NCBI RefSeq assembly: GCF_000429325.1
Contig: NZ_KE386886.1
Coordinates: 81,653 to 145,652 of the forward strand
Source: Fundidesulfovibrio putealis DSM 16056
Lineage (GTDB): Bacteria; Desulfobacterota; Desulfovibrionia; Desulfovibrionales; Desulfovibrionaceae
DNA length: 64,000 nucleotides
Direction of reading: 5' to 3'
This document shows, one piece after another, positions 50,589 through 58,887 of this stretch. The notes under the pieces were generated by a model. It was not told the DNA's origin, did no database searches, and was given only the letters and a program-made list of their open reading frames with translations. How positions within the stretch are numbered: the first letter of the stretch is position 1; each line of letters starts with the position of its first letter. Both the position numbers and the translations under genes were made by a program.

Positions 50589-51229
50589 AGCCGATCCTGC
50601 TGACCAAAACCACCCTCTGGTGCCGCGCGGCCTCGGAGTTTTTCCTGGCCCTGCGCCCCGACGCCATGGTGTTCGCGGGGGAAAACGGCGACCCCATGCC
50701 CGAGGCGTTGCGCGAGACGTCCATGATCGTCTCCTTCCTGAGCCCCTGGATCGTGCCAGCCAGTGCGCTGGAGGCCTGCGCCGGACCTGCCGTGAATTTC
50801 CACCCCGCACCGCCGGAGTATCCCGGCATCGGCTGCTACAACTTCGCCCTGTACGACGCCGCCCCGCTCTACGGAGCCACCTGCCACCACATGTCCCCTG
50901 TGCCCGACACGGGAAGGCTCGTGGCGGTGCGCCGCTTCCCCATGTACCCGACGGACACCGTGAGCCTGCTGAAAGAGCGCACCATGGTGCACCTTCTGGC
51001 CCTGTTCTACGAAATCGCCGCCCTGCTGGCCCAGGGCGCGCCCCTGCCCGAGTGCGCCGAGACCTGGACGCGCAAGCCCTACCTGCGCCGCGAGTTGGAC
51101 GAACTGGGCCGCGTCACCCCGGACATGTATCCGGACGAGATCAGACGCCGGGTCGCGGCCATGCGCTTCCCCGGCGCGCCGGGAGCCTTCCTGGAGCTGG
51201 CCGGGGTGCGCTTCGAGGCCGCCGGTTGA
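50585..51229 (+). CDS. Formyltransferase-fold protein (sugar N-formyltransferase?)
   Basis: A 214-residue protein with the formyltransferase triad: Asn71 and His73 in AVNFHPAPPEYPG and Asp108 in PDTGRLV. This is the conserved N-H-D set of GART/Fmt-type enzymes that use 10-formyl-THF. It lacks the tRNA-binding C-terminal domain of methionyl-tRNA formyltransferase (normal total about 310). The GTG start overlaps the neuC stop, so it belongs to the nonulosonate operon and may formylate an amino group of the sugar. The acceptor amine is inferred, not shown. Confidence 0.7.
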   Translation: MKPILLTKTTLWCRAASEFFLALRPDAMVFAGENGDPMPEALRETSMIVSFLSPWIVPASALEACAGPAVNFHPAPPEYPGIGCYNFALYDAAPLYGATCHHMSPVPDTGRLVAVRRFPMYPTDTVSLLKERTMVHLLALFYEIAALLAQGAPLPECAETWTRKPYLRRELDELGRVTPDMYPDEIRRRVAAMRFPGAPGAFLELAGVRFEAAG

Positions 51230-51277
51230 GGCCGGGCTATCGCCAATTTCCCAAACAATCCGAACACACAGGCAGTC

Positions 51278-52474
51278 ATGTCGACCCATCGCCTCATTCA
51301 CATGTTTCATCCCGGCAACGCACTCGGAGCCATGTGCTCTGTGGAGAGGCTGGCCCGACAGGCGGGCGCGACCCCTGGCCCGGCTCCCACCGTGCTGCTC
51401 CATTTTCCCTTCGTGCCCACGTCCCAGCTGGAAATCATGGCGGACATCATCGCCGCCCTCACCGCGTCCAAGGGCTGGGCGCGGCCGAGGATTCTCCAGG
51501 CAGACGAGATGAACGCCATCCTCGGCGCGCAGGGAGCGGAGTCCCCGCAGGCGGCCGAGCGCCTGCGCGACTGGCTGGGCGGCCCCCCCCCCCAGGAGAT
51601 CCACTACGTGCACACCGTGGTGGCCAAGGCGGCGGAACTCTCCATGAGGGCCTACCCGGAAGCCAGGAGAGTCTCCTTCGGAGACGCCCTGGGCATCCTG
51701 CACAACGATGGCTACCACCTGGCCCAGTACGCCGGGCTCTCCCTGGCCGAGCGCGAGGCCGCCGGACGCGCCCACGCGCGCCTCACCGCGACCGGAGCGC
51801 TTCCCCAGGCCACAACCGTGGCCTGCCTGCTCCCCTCGGACCAGAAAGGCGACTTCGTGCCGGGCAAGGAACTTCTGGTCGTTCCCAGGGACATGGCCCG
51901 CGCCATCATCGACGGCAGTGCGGAAGAACTGGCGGAACTCCAAGCGTACTCCCAGGCCTTGCTGGAGCGCCTGCCCGCTCCCAGGTTTCTCTTCCTGACG
52001 GAAAACATCGTGGAGGCCAGCTACTCCACCTTCGAGAACGCAGTGGCCCTTCAGGAGGAGATGATCAGGCGGCACGCGCCTCCCGGTTCGTCCATCATCA
52101 TCAAGGCCCATCCCCTGAGCACCCTGGATGTGCATGGAGAGCTGGCTCGGCGTCTGGCCGGGGACTATTCGGCCGAGGTGCTGGACGAGGTGGCCGGGCG
52201 GTACCCGGTGGAGTTCATGAAAAGCCTGGTGGAGGCCTGCCAGCCCCTGTGCTGGTCCTACGGCACGCTCAGCCTGTCCTATCTGTACGGAAAGACGCCG
52301 CTGCACGTCATCGACGACGGCCTGATCCGGCGCTACATGGACCCGGCCCGCTGGGAATCCATGCGCAACTCCATGCGCCTGATCCTCGAGCCCCTGGACA
52401 ACCTCCGCACGTGGGACGGCGCGAGCCCGCTGTGGTCGGGAACGTATGAGACGCCGGAGACCGGGCAGCAATAG
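51278..52474 (+). CDS. Polysialyltransferase-like glycosyltransferase, probably phase variable
   Basis: A 398-residue GT-B protein that resembles the alpha-2,8-polysialyltransferase family. The HP motif is IIKAHPLS near residue 275, and a Ser/Thr-rich WSYGTLSLSYLYG motif near 327-339 resembles the S-motif of bacterial sialyltransferases. It would use the CMP-sugar produced by the adjacent neuABC genes. Codons 102-106 contain 11 consecutive C residues, the longest such run in the window, so expression may switch by slippage. It starts 48 bp after the formyltransferase gene. Confidence 0.7.
   Translation: MSTHRLIHMFHPGNALGAMCSVERLARQAGATPGPAPTVLLHFPFVPTSQLEIMADIIAALTASKGWARPRILQADEMNAILGAQGAESPQAAERLRDWLGGPPPQEIHYVHTVVAKAAELSMRAYPEARRVSFGDALGILHNDGYHLAQYAGLSLAEREAAGRAHARLTATGALPQATTVACLLPSDQKGDFVPGKELLVVPRDMARAIIDGSAEELAELQAYSQALLERLPAPRFLFLTENIVEASYSTFENAVALQEEMIRRHAPPGSSIIIKAHPLSTLDVHGELARRLAGDYSAEVLDEVAGRYPVEFMKSLVEACQPLCWSYGTLSLSYLYGKTPLHVIDDGLIRRYMDPARWESMRNSMRLILEPLDNLRTWDGASPLWSGTYETPETGQQ
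51583..51593 (+). repeat. 11-bp poly-C tract within the polysialyltransferase-like gene
   Basis: Eleven consecutive C residues are read as part of GGC CCC CCC CCC CAG, giving Gly-Pro-Pro-Pro-Gln. A gain of one C would leave an open but wrong frame to about 52449; a loss of one C would terminate at or before 51998. Either would remove the HP and S motifs from the protein. Confidence 0.95.
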
Positions 52475-52565
52475 CCACCCAGCCAGTTTCCCCGGCTCGC
52501 CGGAAAGCGGCGCGGGTGCGCCCCCTGCCGCTGGCGGAGCGGGGCATGGGCGCAAAGCCCCGGTG

Positions 52566-53582
52566 CTACACGGCGTAGATTGAGGTCTTGATGAAGTCCG
52601 GGTGGGCGGCGATGAATTCTGCCACCCTGGCAAGCCCCTGCTCCAGGCTCACCGTGGGCCGCCAGTTCAGCTTTTCCCCGGCCAGGGTGTTGTCGCATAC
52701 CAGGGTGAGCACCTCGCTGGCCTGGGGGCGCACGCGCGACGGGTCCAGGCGCACCGGCTTGCCGCAACCCAGCAGACGCAGGACCGCTTCCACGATGTCC
52801 CCTATGCTGGACACGCTGCCGCCGCCCACGTTGATGATCTCTCCCAGGCAGTCGGCGGTGGCCGCCGCCAGAAAACCCGCCACGGTATCCTCCACGAAGG
52901 TCATGTCGCGGATGGGGTCCAGGGAGCCCAGGCGGATTTCCGGTTCGAAAAGTGCCTGGCTGATGATGGTCGGGATGACCGCCCTGGCCGACTGGCGGGG
53001 GCCGTAGGCGTTGAAGGGGCGCACGGTGACCACGGGAAGCCCGAACGAGCGGTGGTAGCTTTCCGCGAGCTTGTCCGCCGCGATCTTGCTGGCCGAATAC
53101 GGGGATTGCCCCTGCAGGGGGTGCGCTTCGTTTATCGGCGTGTACAGCGCGGTTCCGTACACCTCGGAGGTGGAGGTGTGGACCACCCGCTCCACCCCGT
53201 GGACGCGCGCCGCCTCGAAGATGTTGCAGCTGCCTTCGATGTTGGTCCTGATGTAGCTCTTGGGGGCGGCGTAGGAGTACGGTATGCCTATCAAGGCCGC
53301 CAGATGGAAGACGATCTCCTTGCCCTTCACCTGGCGGTGCACGAAATCCTGGTCCTCCACATTGCCGGCAACCACCGTGAGCCCCGCCCTGGCGTCTTTC
53401 GGGAGGAATTCCAGGTTTCCCCACCCGCTCTGGGAGCTGTAGCGGATCATGGCCGTCACTTCCGCCCCGGAGGCGATCAGCGCCTGGCACAGATGGCTTC
53501 CGATGAAGCCACCGGCCCCGGTCAGCAGGATTTTCTTGCCGGAAAGACTGGAGGTCGATGCGTGATCGTTCATTGGTTTCAT
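52566..53582 (-). CDS. legB: NAD-dependent 4,6-dehydratase (LegB-like)
   Basis: A 338-residue extended SDR. The Rossmann motif is KILLTGAGGFIGSHLC, the active site is YSASKIAADKL (YxxxK), and HTSTSEVYGTALYTPI and RPFNAYGPRQ are typical of the LegB/EDH_00030 dehydratase family. It would convert GDP-GlcNAc (or UDP-GlcNAc) to the 4-keto-6-deoxy sugar, the substrate of LegC. The start is taken at ATG 53582 rather than TTG 53591. No good ribosome-binding site is seen. It is divergent from the PtmE/LegC genes, sharing a 300-bp intergenic region. Confidence 0.8.
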   Translation of the reverse strand: MKPMNDHASTSSLSGKKILLTGAGGFIGSHLCQALIASGAEVTAMIRYSSQSGWGNLEFLPKDARAGLTVVAGNVEDQDFVHRQVKGKEIVFHLAALIGIPYSYAAPKSYIRTNIEGSCNIFEAARVHGVERVVHTSTSEVYGTALYTPINEAHPLQGQSPYSASKIAADKLAESYHRSFGLPVVTVRPFNAYGPRQSARAVIPTIISQALFEPEIRLGSLDPIRDMTFVEDTVAGFLAAATADCLGEIINVGGGSVSSIGDIVEAVLRLLGCGKPVRLDPSRVRPQASEVLTLVCDNTLAGEKLNWRPTVSLEQGLARVAEFIAAHPDFIKTSIYAV

Positions 53583-53836
53583 CCGGAGCAAGTGTTTGTG
53601 GGAATCAATCGGAGGAGTTCACTTCCCCTGATATATTTACCATATGCTTCGTCGGGTGTCGAACCACGAGGACGGCCTGGATCAGGACTAACTCCCGGCG
53701 ACGGAAATCTGACGGGGCACGCCCCGGCCAGCGCCCCTGGCGCGCAGTCGCGCCGTCTGCAACCGGGATAGGGTACCCTCGCAATCATGGAGTATTTATT
53801 GCATTAATTCCGGCGCAGTCGGCGCGCTGCCCTCGA

Positions 53837-53866
53837 TTGACAGCCCGACAAACACTCTGGTAGCCC
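53837..53866 (+). promoter_or_regulatory. Possible sigma-70-type promoter of the ptmE-legC operon
   Basis: A perfect -35 hexamer TTGACA lies at 53837-53842. An 18-bp spacer leads to TAGCCC at 53861-53866, a weak -10 match. The chosen translation start is 49 bp further on. The remainder of the 53583-53878 gap contains a TATATTTACCATATG patch near 53633-53645 that may serve the legB side. Confidence 0.3.
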
Positions 53867-53914
53867 TAGGACACTAAAATGTTTAGTCATCCGCCAACTT
53901 CCGCAAAGGACAGA

Positions 53915-54946
53915 ATGGATCTCGCCCGTTTCCTCCTGCCGGAAAACAGCTCCCTCCTGGACGCCATGAAGGCCATCGACGGCAACACCCAGGAGGTGGT
54001 TTTCGCCCACGACGCGCAGGGCCGGGTAAGCGGCCTCATCACCGACGGCGACATCCGCCGGGGACTCATCCGCGGGCTGGGCCTTGACGCCCCCGTCCAG
54101 GAAGTGATGACCAGGGACTTCCACAAGGTCGCGCCCGGAACCGGCCGGGCGTTGGTCCTCGACCTCATGCGGGCCATCCAGATTCGCCACGTCCCGGTGA
54201 TCGGCGCGGACGGCAGCCTGTGCGGAATCCACTTCCTGCGCGACCTCCTGGGGGTCCAGGAGCGCAGCAACGTCGCCGTCATCATGGCCGGAGGCAAGGG
54301 CGTGCGCCTGCGACCGATCACCCGGAACCTCCCCAAGCCGCTGGTCCAGGTCGCCGGACGCCCCATCATCGAAAGGCTGGTGCTCCATCTGGTAAGCCAC
54401 GGCATCAGGAAGATTTATCTTTCGATCAACTATCTGGGCTCGATGATTCAGGACCATTTCCAGAATGGAAACCGCTTCGGGTGCTCCATCGAGTACCTCG
54501 TGGAGGAGCGCGAACTCGGCACCGGCGGCGCTCTCGCGCTGCTGCCAGAGCGGCCTGCGCACCCTCTCCTGGTACTCAACGGCGACCTGCTCACCCAGGC
54601 CGACATCGGACGCCTGCTGGACTTTCACCAGGACCAGCAGGTGAAGGCCACCCTGGCCGTCACCGGCTACCGGCACGTGGTGCCCTACGGCGTGGCCGAC
54701 GTGAAAAACGGCAGGCTCGAGCGGCTGGTGGAGAAGCCCAGCCTGGACTTCCAGGTGAACTCGGGGATCTACGTGCTGGACCCCTCGCTCATCGACATGA
54801 TCGAACCCGGCGTGGATTACCCCATGACCAGGCTGATCGACGCGTGCCTGGAAAAGTCGCTTGGCGTGGGCGTGTTCCCGCTCGAGGACGAATGGCGCGA
54901 CATCGGGAGCTTCAACGAACTTTTCGCCGCCAGGACGGGTGAGTGA
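53915..54946 (+). CDS. ptmE: CBS-domain sugar-1-phosphate nucleotidyltransferase (PtmE/LegX-like)
   Basis: A 343-residue protein. Two CBS motifs (residues ~1-115; VVFAHDAQGRVSGLITDGDI and HVPVIGADGSLCGIHFL) precede a nucleotidyltransferase domain starting at AVIMAGGKGVRLRPITRNLPK. LVLNGDLL and the late VEKP are further active-site motifs. This architecture is that of PtmE, the glucosamine-1-phosphate guanylyltransferase of the legionaminic acid route. The start at ATG 53915 follows AAAGGA; an upstream ATG at 53879 has none. The CBS pair may sense adenylates or the product. Confidence 0.8.
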   Translation: MDLARFLLPENSSLLDAMKAIDGNTQEVVFAHDAQGRVSGLITDGDIRRGLIRGLGLDAPVQEVMTRDFHKVAPGTGRALVLDLMRAIQIRHVPVIGADGSLCGIHFLRDLLGVQERSNVAVIMAGGKGVRLRPITRNLPKPLVQVAGRPIIERLVLHLVSHGIRKIYLSINYLGSMIQDHFQNGNRFGCSIEYLVEERELGTGGALALLPERPAHPLLVLNGDLLTQADIGRLLDFHQDQQVKATLAVTGYRHVVPYGVADVKNGRLERLVEKPSLDFQVNSGIYVLDPSLIDMIEPGVDYPMTRLIDACLEKSLGVGVFPLEDEWRDIGSFNELFAARTGE

Positions 54947-56106
54947 GCATGACCATCGACAGCATCCTGGAGCGGATCGAGCGAGTGCTCGCCGGGTTCC
55001 CGAGGCCGGTGGCCCTGCACGAACCCCTCCTGGGAGAGGCGGAGCGGGAGGCCGTGGCCCGATGCGTGGAATCCGGCTGGGTCTCCTACCTCGGCCCGGA
55101 TGTGGAGCGCCTGGAGCGGCGGCTGGAGGAAATACACGGGGGCGGCCACGCCGTGGCCACGGCCAGCGGGACGGCTGCCCTGCACCTGGCCCTGGTCCTG
55201 GTCGGCGTCCAGCCGGGCGACGAAGTCCTCATGCCACCCCTCACCTTCGCGGCCACGGCGAACGCCGCCGTGTACGCAGGAGCGACGCCCCATTTCGTGG
55301 ACATCGAGCCCCGCTCGCTCGGCGCATGCCCCGAACGGCTGGAGCGCCATCTGGCCCGGACCGTCGAGACCGTCTCCGGACAGGCGCGCAACAAGGCCAC
55401 GGGCAGGCGCGTTGCGGCCCTGGTGGCCGTGCACGTGTTCGGCCATCCGGCCATGACCAAGGAATTGGAAGATGTGTGCCGACGCTTCGGTATCATCCTG
55501 GTTGAGGACGCGGCGGAGTCCCTGGGCAGTCTTCAGGACGGCGTCCCGGTGGGGCGGCGCGGCGCGGCCTCGGCCCTGAGCTTCAACGGCAACAAGATCG
55601 TCACGGCGGGGGGCGGCGGCGCGCTCCTGTGCCCCGACGCAAAATCCGCCGCCCTGGCGCGCCACCTGGCCACCACGGCCAAGGCCCCGCACCCCTGGAA
55701 GCTCGGGCATGACCGCCTGGGCTTCAACTACCGCATGCCCAACCTCAACGCGTCCCTGGCCCTGGCCCAGCTCGGCCGCCTGGACGAATTCCTGGCCCGC
55801 AAGCGGACCCTGGCCTCCCGCTACGCCGAGGCCTTCGCCGGTCTCGAAGGAGCGCGCGTCCTGGCCGAACCGCCCGGCTCGCGCAGCAACTACTGGCTGA
55901 ACACGATCCTCCTGGAGGACAGCCTGCTTCCGGTACGGGACGAGCTTTTCGGGAAGATCCGCGAGGCCGGGATACTGATCCGCCCCGCCTGGGAGCTCGT
56001 AAGCTCCCTGCCCCACTTCGCCCATTGCCCCCGCTCCGGCCTGGAGGTCAGCCAGGACATGCAGCCGCGAGTGGTCAACCTGCCGAGCAGCGCGGCACTG
56101 GCCTGA
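54943..56106 (+). CDS. legC: PLP-dependent sugar aminotransferase (LegC-like)
   Basis: A 387-residue DegT/DnrJ/EryC1-type aminotransferase. The PLP lysine is in SFNGNKIVT (about Lys218), with VEDAAESLGS and GGGALLC flanking it. It matches the LegC group, which makes the 4-amino-6-deoxy sugar from the LegB product. The GTG start at 54943 overlaps the ptmE stop; an ATG at 54949 is a short alternative. It completes a dehydratase-aminotransferase pair split across divergent operons. Confidence 0.85.
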   Translation: MSMTIDSILERIERVLAGFPRPVALHEPLLGEAEREAVARCVESGWVSYLGPDVERLERRLEEIHGGGHAVATASGTAALHLALVLVGVQPGDEVLMPPLTFAATANAAVYAGATPHFVDIEPRSLGACPERLERHLARTVETVSGQARNKATGRRVAALVAVHVFGHPAMTKELEDVCRRFGIILVEDAAESLGSLQDGVPVGRRGAASALSFNGNKIVTAGGGGALLCPDAKSAALARHLATTAKAPHPWKLGHDRLGFNYRMPNLNASLALAQLGRLDEFLARKRTLASRYAEAFAGLEGARVLAEPPGSRSNYWLNTILLEDSLLPVRDELFGKIREAGILIRPAWELVSSLPHFAHCPRSGLEVSQDMQPRVVNLPSSAALA

Positions 56107-56127
56107 GGCCGACAAAGCGAGCCCGCC

Positions 56128-57042
56128 ATGATCGAAGCCCTGTACGTCGAGACGTCGTCCCTGTGCAATCTGTCCTGCGTCTATTGCTACCGGACAGGGC
56201 GGGACTACTCCTCCAAGAACCGCAACATGCCGCTTGGCCTGTTCAAGAAGATCGTCGCAGACTGCGTTCGGGAACGCGAAGCCCTGTTCAGCGAGAGAAA
56301 ACCGGACATTTTCCTGCACAGCTACGGCGAACCGACCCTGAACCCCCACCTTGAGGAGATGGTCGCCACGGCCTGCGGCGCGCAGATCTTCGGCCAGATA
56401 CGCTTCGTCTCCAATCTCCTGGCGCTCGCCCCGGAAAGGTACCGTGCATTTTTCGATGCGGGTTTGACCGGCCTGTACTTCTCCCTGGACAGCCTGGACC
56501 CCGGCCATGTCAGCGCGACAAGGCGGGGCACCGACCTGCAGCGACTGCTCGAATCCGTCACGGTCCTGGCCGGTGACTACGCGGACAAGCTGTGCCCGAT
56601 ATCGGTGCTGACCACCGTCAACAAGGACGAACTGCCCCGTGTGGGAGAGTTCCTGCACGGGCTTGGCATGCGCACCTGGAACATCCAACTGCTCAACACG
56701 CGAAAAGGACGCTTCGGGCTGGACAGGGACGTCGTGTCCCGCCTGAAAGACGAACTCCTGCGCAGATTCTCCGGGATGACCATCAATTTCGAGGAAGAGT
56801 CGATCATGGCCTGCCGCCAGCCCTTCACCACGCTGGAGATCAACGCCATGGGGTATCTGACCCCGTGCTGCTCCATGACCAACCACGACGTGACCCACTT
56901 CGGCAACGTGGCTGAGGCCAGCCTGGCCGAACTCTGCTTCGGCGAAGCCTACGTGGCGTTCCGGGAAGAGTTCAGGACGCGCCAGCCCAAGGCCTGCGCG
57001 AACTGCCCCTACTATCTGGCCCGCGCGGCCAGCCCTTCGTAA
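56128..57042 (+). CDS. Radical SAM/SPASM protein
   Basis: A 304-residue enzyme. The cluster motif CNLSCVYC lies at residues 13-20 and the SAM motif is LHSYGEPTLNPHLEE. SPASM-type cysteines at the end include the TPCCSMT segment and KACANCPYY. It is the third gene of the ptmE operon (21 bp after legC), which differs from known Leg loci. Its 3' end overlaps the convergent glycosyltransferase gene by 31 bp. The reaction is unknown. Confidence 0.85.
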   Translation: MIEALYVETSSLCNLSCVYCYRTGRDYSSKNRNMPLGLFKKIVADCVREREALFSERKPDIFLHSYGEPTLNPHLEEMVATACGAQIFGQIRFVSNLLALAPERYRAFFDAGLTGLYFSLDSLDPGHVSATRRGTDLQRLLESVTVLAGDYADKLCPISVLTTVNKDELPRVGEFLHGLGMRTWNIQLLNTRKGRFGLDRDVVSRLKDELLRRFSGMTINFEEESIMACRQPFTTLEINAMGYLTPCCSMTNHDVTHFGNVAEASLAELCFGEAYVAFREEFRTRQPKACANCPYYLARAASPS

Positions 57043-58238
57043 TAGCTCAGCATCTTCTCTCTGGTCCTCGCCCTGTCGAAAAGCAGGGGCGCTTTCTCCA
57101 TGTTGGTCCGGGCCATGCGGTCGACCAGGGCGTCGTCGTTCATGGCGCGCACCAGGGCGTCCGCGATTTCATCCGGATAGAGGTTGCGCGCGAACAGGAT
57201 GTTCTCCTCGTCCAGGTGGGCGGTGATGGGCGCAAGGGGCGAGACCACGGGCACGGTCCCCATGGCCATGGCCTCGGCCAACACGTTGGGCATCCCGTCG
57301 GACAGGGTCGGGGCGAGCATCACCCGGGACGAAGCCAGGGATTGCAGCAATTCGGGCCTGTCTATGCGCCCTTCCAGGGTGCAGTTGCGGCGTATCCCGT
57401 CGGGCAGTGCCGCGAACCACAGGCGGATGTCCTCCTGGCTCATGGCGGTCATGCGTACGGTGCAGGGCGCGATGCGCTCCCAGCACAGCTTCAGGGCCTC
57501 GAACACCGGATAGGCCGTGGACTGGGCGCAGTTGTAGGCCTTGGGCCAGAGAATCCTGCGCTCCCTCCTGGAGGGCGCATCCCGGACGAGCCCGCGCAGT
57601 TCGGCTGCGTCCACTCCCCCCGTGGCCAGCACCGGCCCCACCGGTGCGGTTCGGGCTTCGGTCAGGCCGAGCGAGCGGGCCACCTCGATGTTGTAGGCGT
57701 TGTCGCTGAAATAGCCGTCGCAGGTGTGCAGGATTTCCAGGATGCGGGGGCGGTGTTCGTCCAGGAGGCGGTCCATGGTCAGGTCTGGCCCCCAGTCCTG
57801 GACCACCCACTTGCCCACAGGCCCCGCTACGAAGTTCTTGCGCACATGAAGCAGGAAATACGAGGCGTAGCGGATGCCGATCGTCTGGATGACGTCGGGT
57901 TTCCACTCGGCGAGTATCCTGCCCAGCCACCGTCCGGCGATGTTGCCCTGGCCCAGCGTGCCGAAACGGGCGACAAAACGGCGCAACTCCTGCCCCGCGC
58001 AGTTCCCCGGATAGAGGTTGACGCGACTGCCGGGCGTGATCCCCGGTACGGGCGGGCACTGGCTGACGTAGGTGGTCACGGGCCAGTCGTCGGGCGGGGA
58101 GCCCGTGGGCATGGAGAACAGCCTGACATCGAAACCGGACCCCTTGAAGAGGTCGATCCAGTTGCGGGCGTGCGAGCTTTCGCCGCGACCGATGAAGAGA
58201 ATGCGGGGAGGCGCGCCGCCTGCGCTGCTGGCCGTCAT
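57012..58238 (-). CDS. Glycosyltransferase family 4 protein
   Basis: A 408-residue GT-B protein. It begins with ILFIGRGESSHARNW and has the GT4 motif SDGMPNVLAEAMAMGTVPVV near residue 308-328, with the paired glutamates. It would add a sugar to the surface glycan. It lies downstream of the hexapeptide transferase gene (7 bp gap) on the minus strand. Its last 31 bp overlap antiparallel with the radical SAM gene. Acceptor and donor unknown. Confidence 0.8.
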   Translation of the reverse strand: MTASSAGGAPPRILFIGRGESSHARNWIDLFKGSGFDVRLFSMPTGSPPDDWPVTTYVSQCPPVPGITPGSRVNLYPGNCAGQELRRFVARFGTLGQGNIAGRWLGRILAEWKPDVIQTIGIRYASYFLLHVRKNFVAGPVGKWVVQDWGPDLTMDRLLDEHRPRILEILHTCDGYFSDNAYNIEVARSLGLTEARTAPVGPVLATGGVDAAELRGLVRDAPSRRERRILWPKAYNCAQSTAYPVFEALKLCWERIAPCTVRMTAMSQEDIRLWFAALPDGIRRNCTLEGRIDRPELLQSLASSRVMLAPTLSDGMPNVLAEAMAMGTVPVVSPLAPITAHLDEENILFARNLYPDEIADALVRAMNDDALVDRMARTNMEKAPLLFDRARTREKMLSYYEGLAARAR

Positions 58239-58245
58239 GCGCGGC

Positions 58246-58887
58246 TTATCCGCCGTGGCCGTCGGCGGGCGCTGCGGGCCGCGACCGTTCCAGCGGCTTG
58301 AGGGGCTTGGCCGGATTGCCTCCGCAGGCCGTCCAGGCGGGCATGTCCTTGGTCACGACGCTGCCCGGCGCGATGATCGCGCCCTCGCCGATGGTCACGC
58401 CCTTGAGGATGATGGCGTTGAACCCGATCCAGACCTTGGAGCCGATGACCACGGGCTTCATGGTGACCTTGGACCAGTCCTGCGACTGGCCGATGGCCCG
58501 GCCGCCGGAGGCGATGTAGTCCTCGAAGCACAGGCGGACGTCGTCCTTGCGCTCCTCCCAGTAGAGCGAGTGGTGGTCGGAATCGATGATATTGATGTTC
58601 CAGGACATCAGGACGTCGTCGCCGACGATGATTTCCCTGGCGCAGTCGAAGTTGACGTTCCCCAACTGGCAGCGCGCGCCAACCGTTATCCTGGCCCTGG
58701 GCTGAATGAAATTGAAGACCGAATAGATGTGCGACTGTTCGCCGATGGTGATATTGACGAAGTCCGGCTCTGGTTCCTCAAGATAATTGATGTTCGAATG
58801 CGACGTGACGAGGCTGGTATCATGCACGCGGGCGTGCTGCTTGTACTTTCGCCAATTGTTGTGGTCAGGCGCTCCAAAAACGAACAT
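58246..58887 (-). CDS. Left-handed beta-helix (hexapeptide) acyltransferase
   Basis: A 213-residue transferase of the LbH/WbbJ-like type. Residues ~60-180 hold hexapeptide turns (ARITVGARCQLGNVNFD, IVGDDVLMSWNINI) with the active His in IDSDHHSLY, then VVIGSKVWIGFNAIILKGVTIGEGAIIAPGS with more repeats. The C-terminus is WTACGGNPAKPLKPL. It could O- or N-acetylate the sugar made by the nearby Leg genes, a step for which no classical PglD-like LegH is seen. The N-terminus lacks the Rossmann domain of PglD. Confidence 0.8.
   Translation of the reverse strand: MFVFGAPDHNNWRKYKQHARVHDTSLVTSHSNINYLEEPEPDFVNITIGEQSHIYSVFNFIQPRARITVGARCQLGNVNFDCAREIIVGDDVLMSWNINIIDSDHHSLYWEERKDDVRLCFEDYIASGGRAIGQSQDWSKVTMKPVVIGSKVWIGFNAIILKGVTIGEGAIIAPGSVVTKDMPAWTACGGNPAKPLKPLERSRPAAPADGHGG

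Noticed and set aside
52475-52565. Terminator between the convergent sialyltransferase and LegB genes
   Set aside because: Only a 6-bp CGGGGC/GCCCCG pairing with a long loop and no T-run was found; too weak to call.
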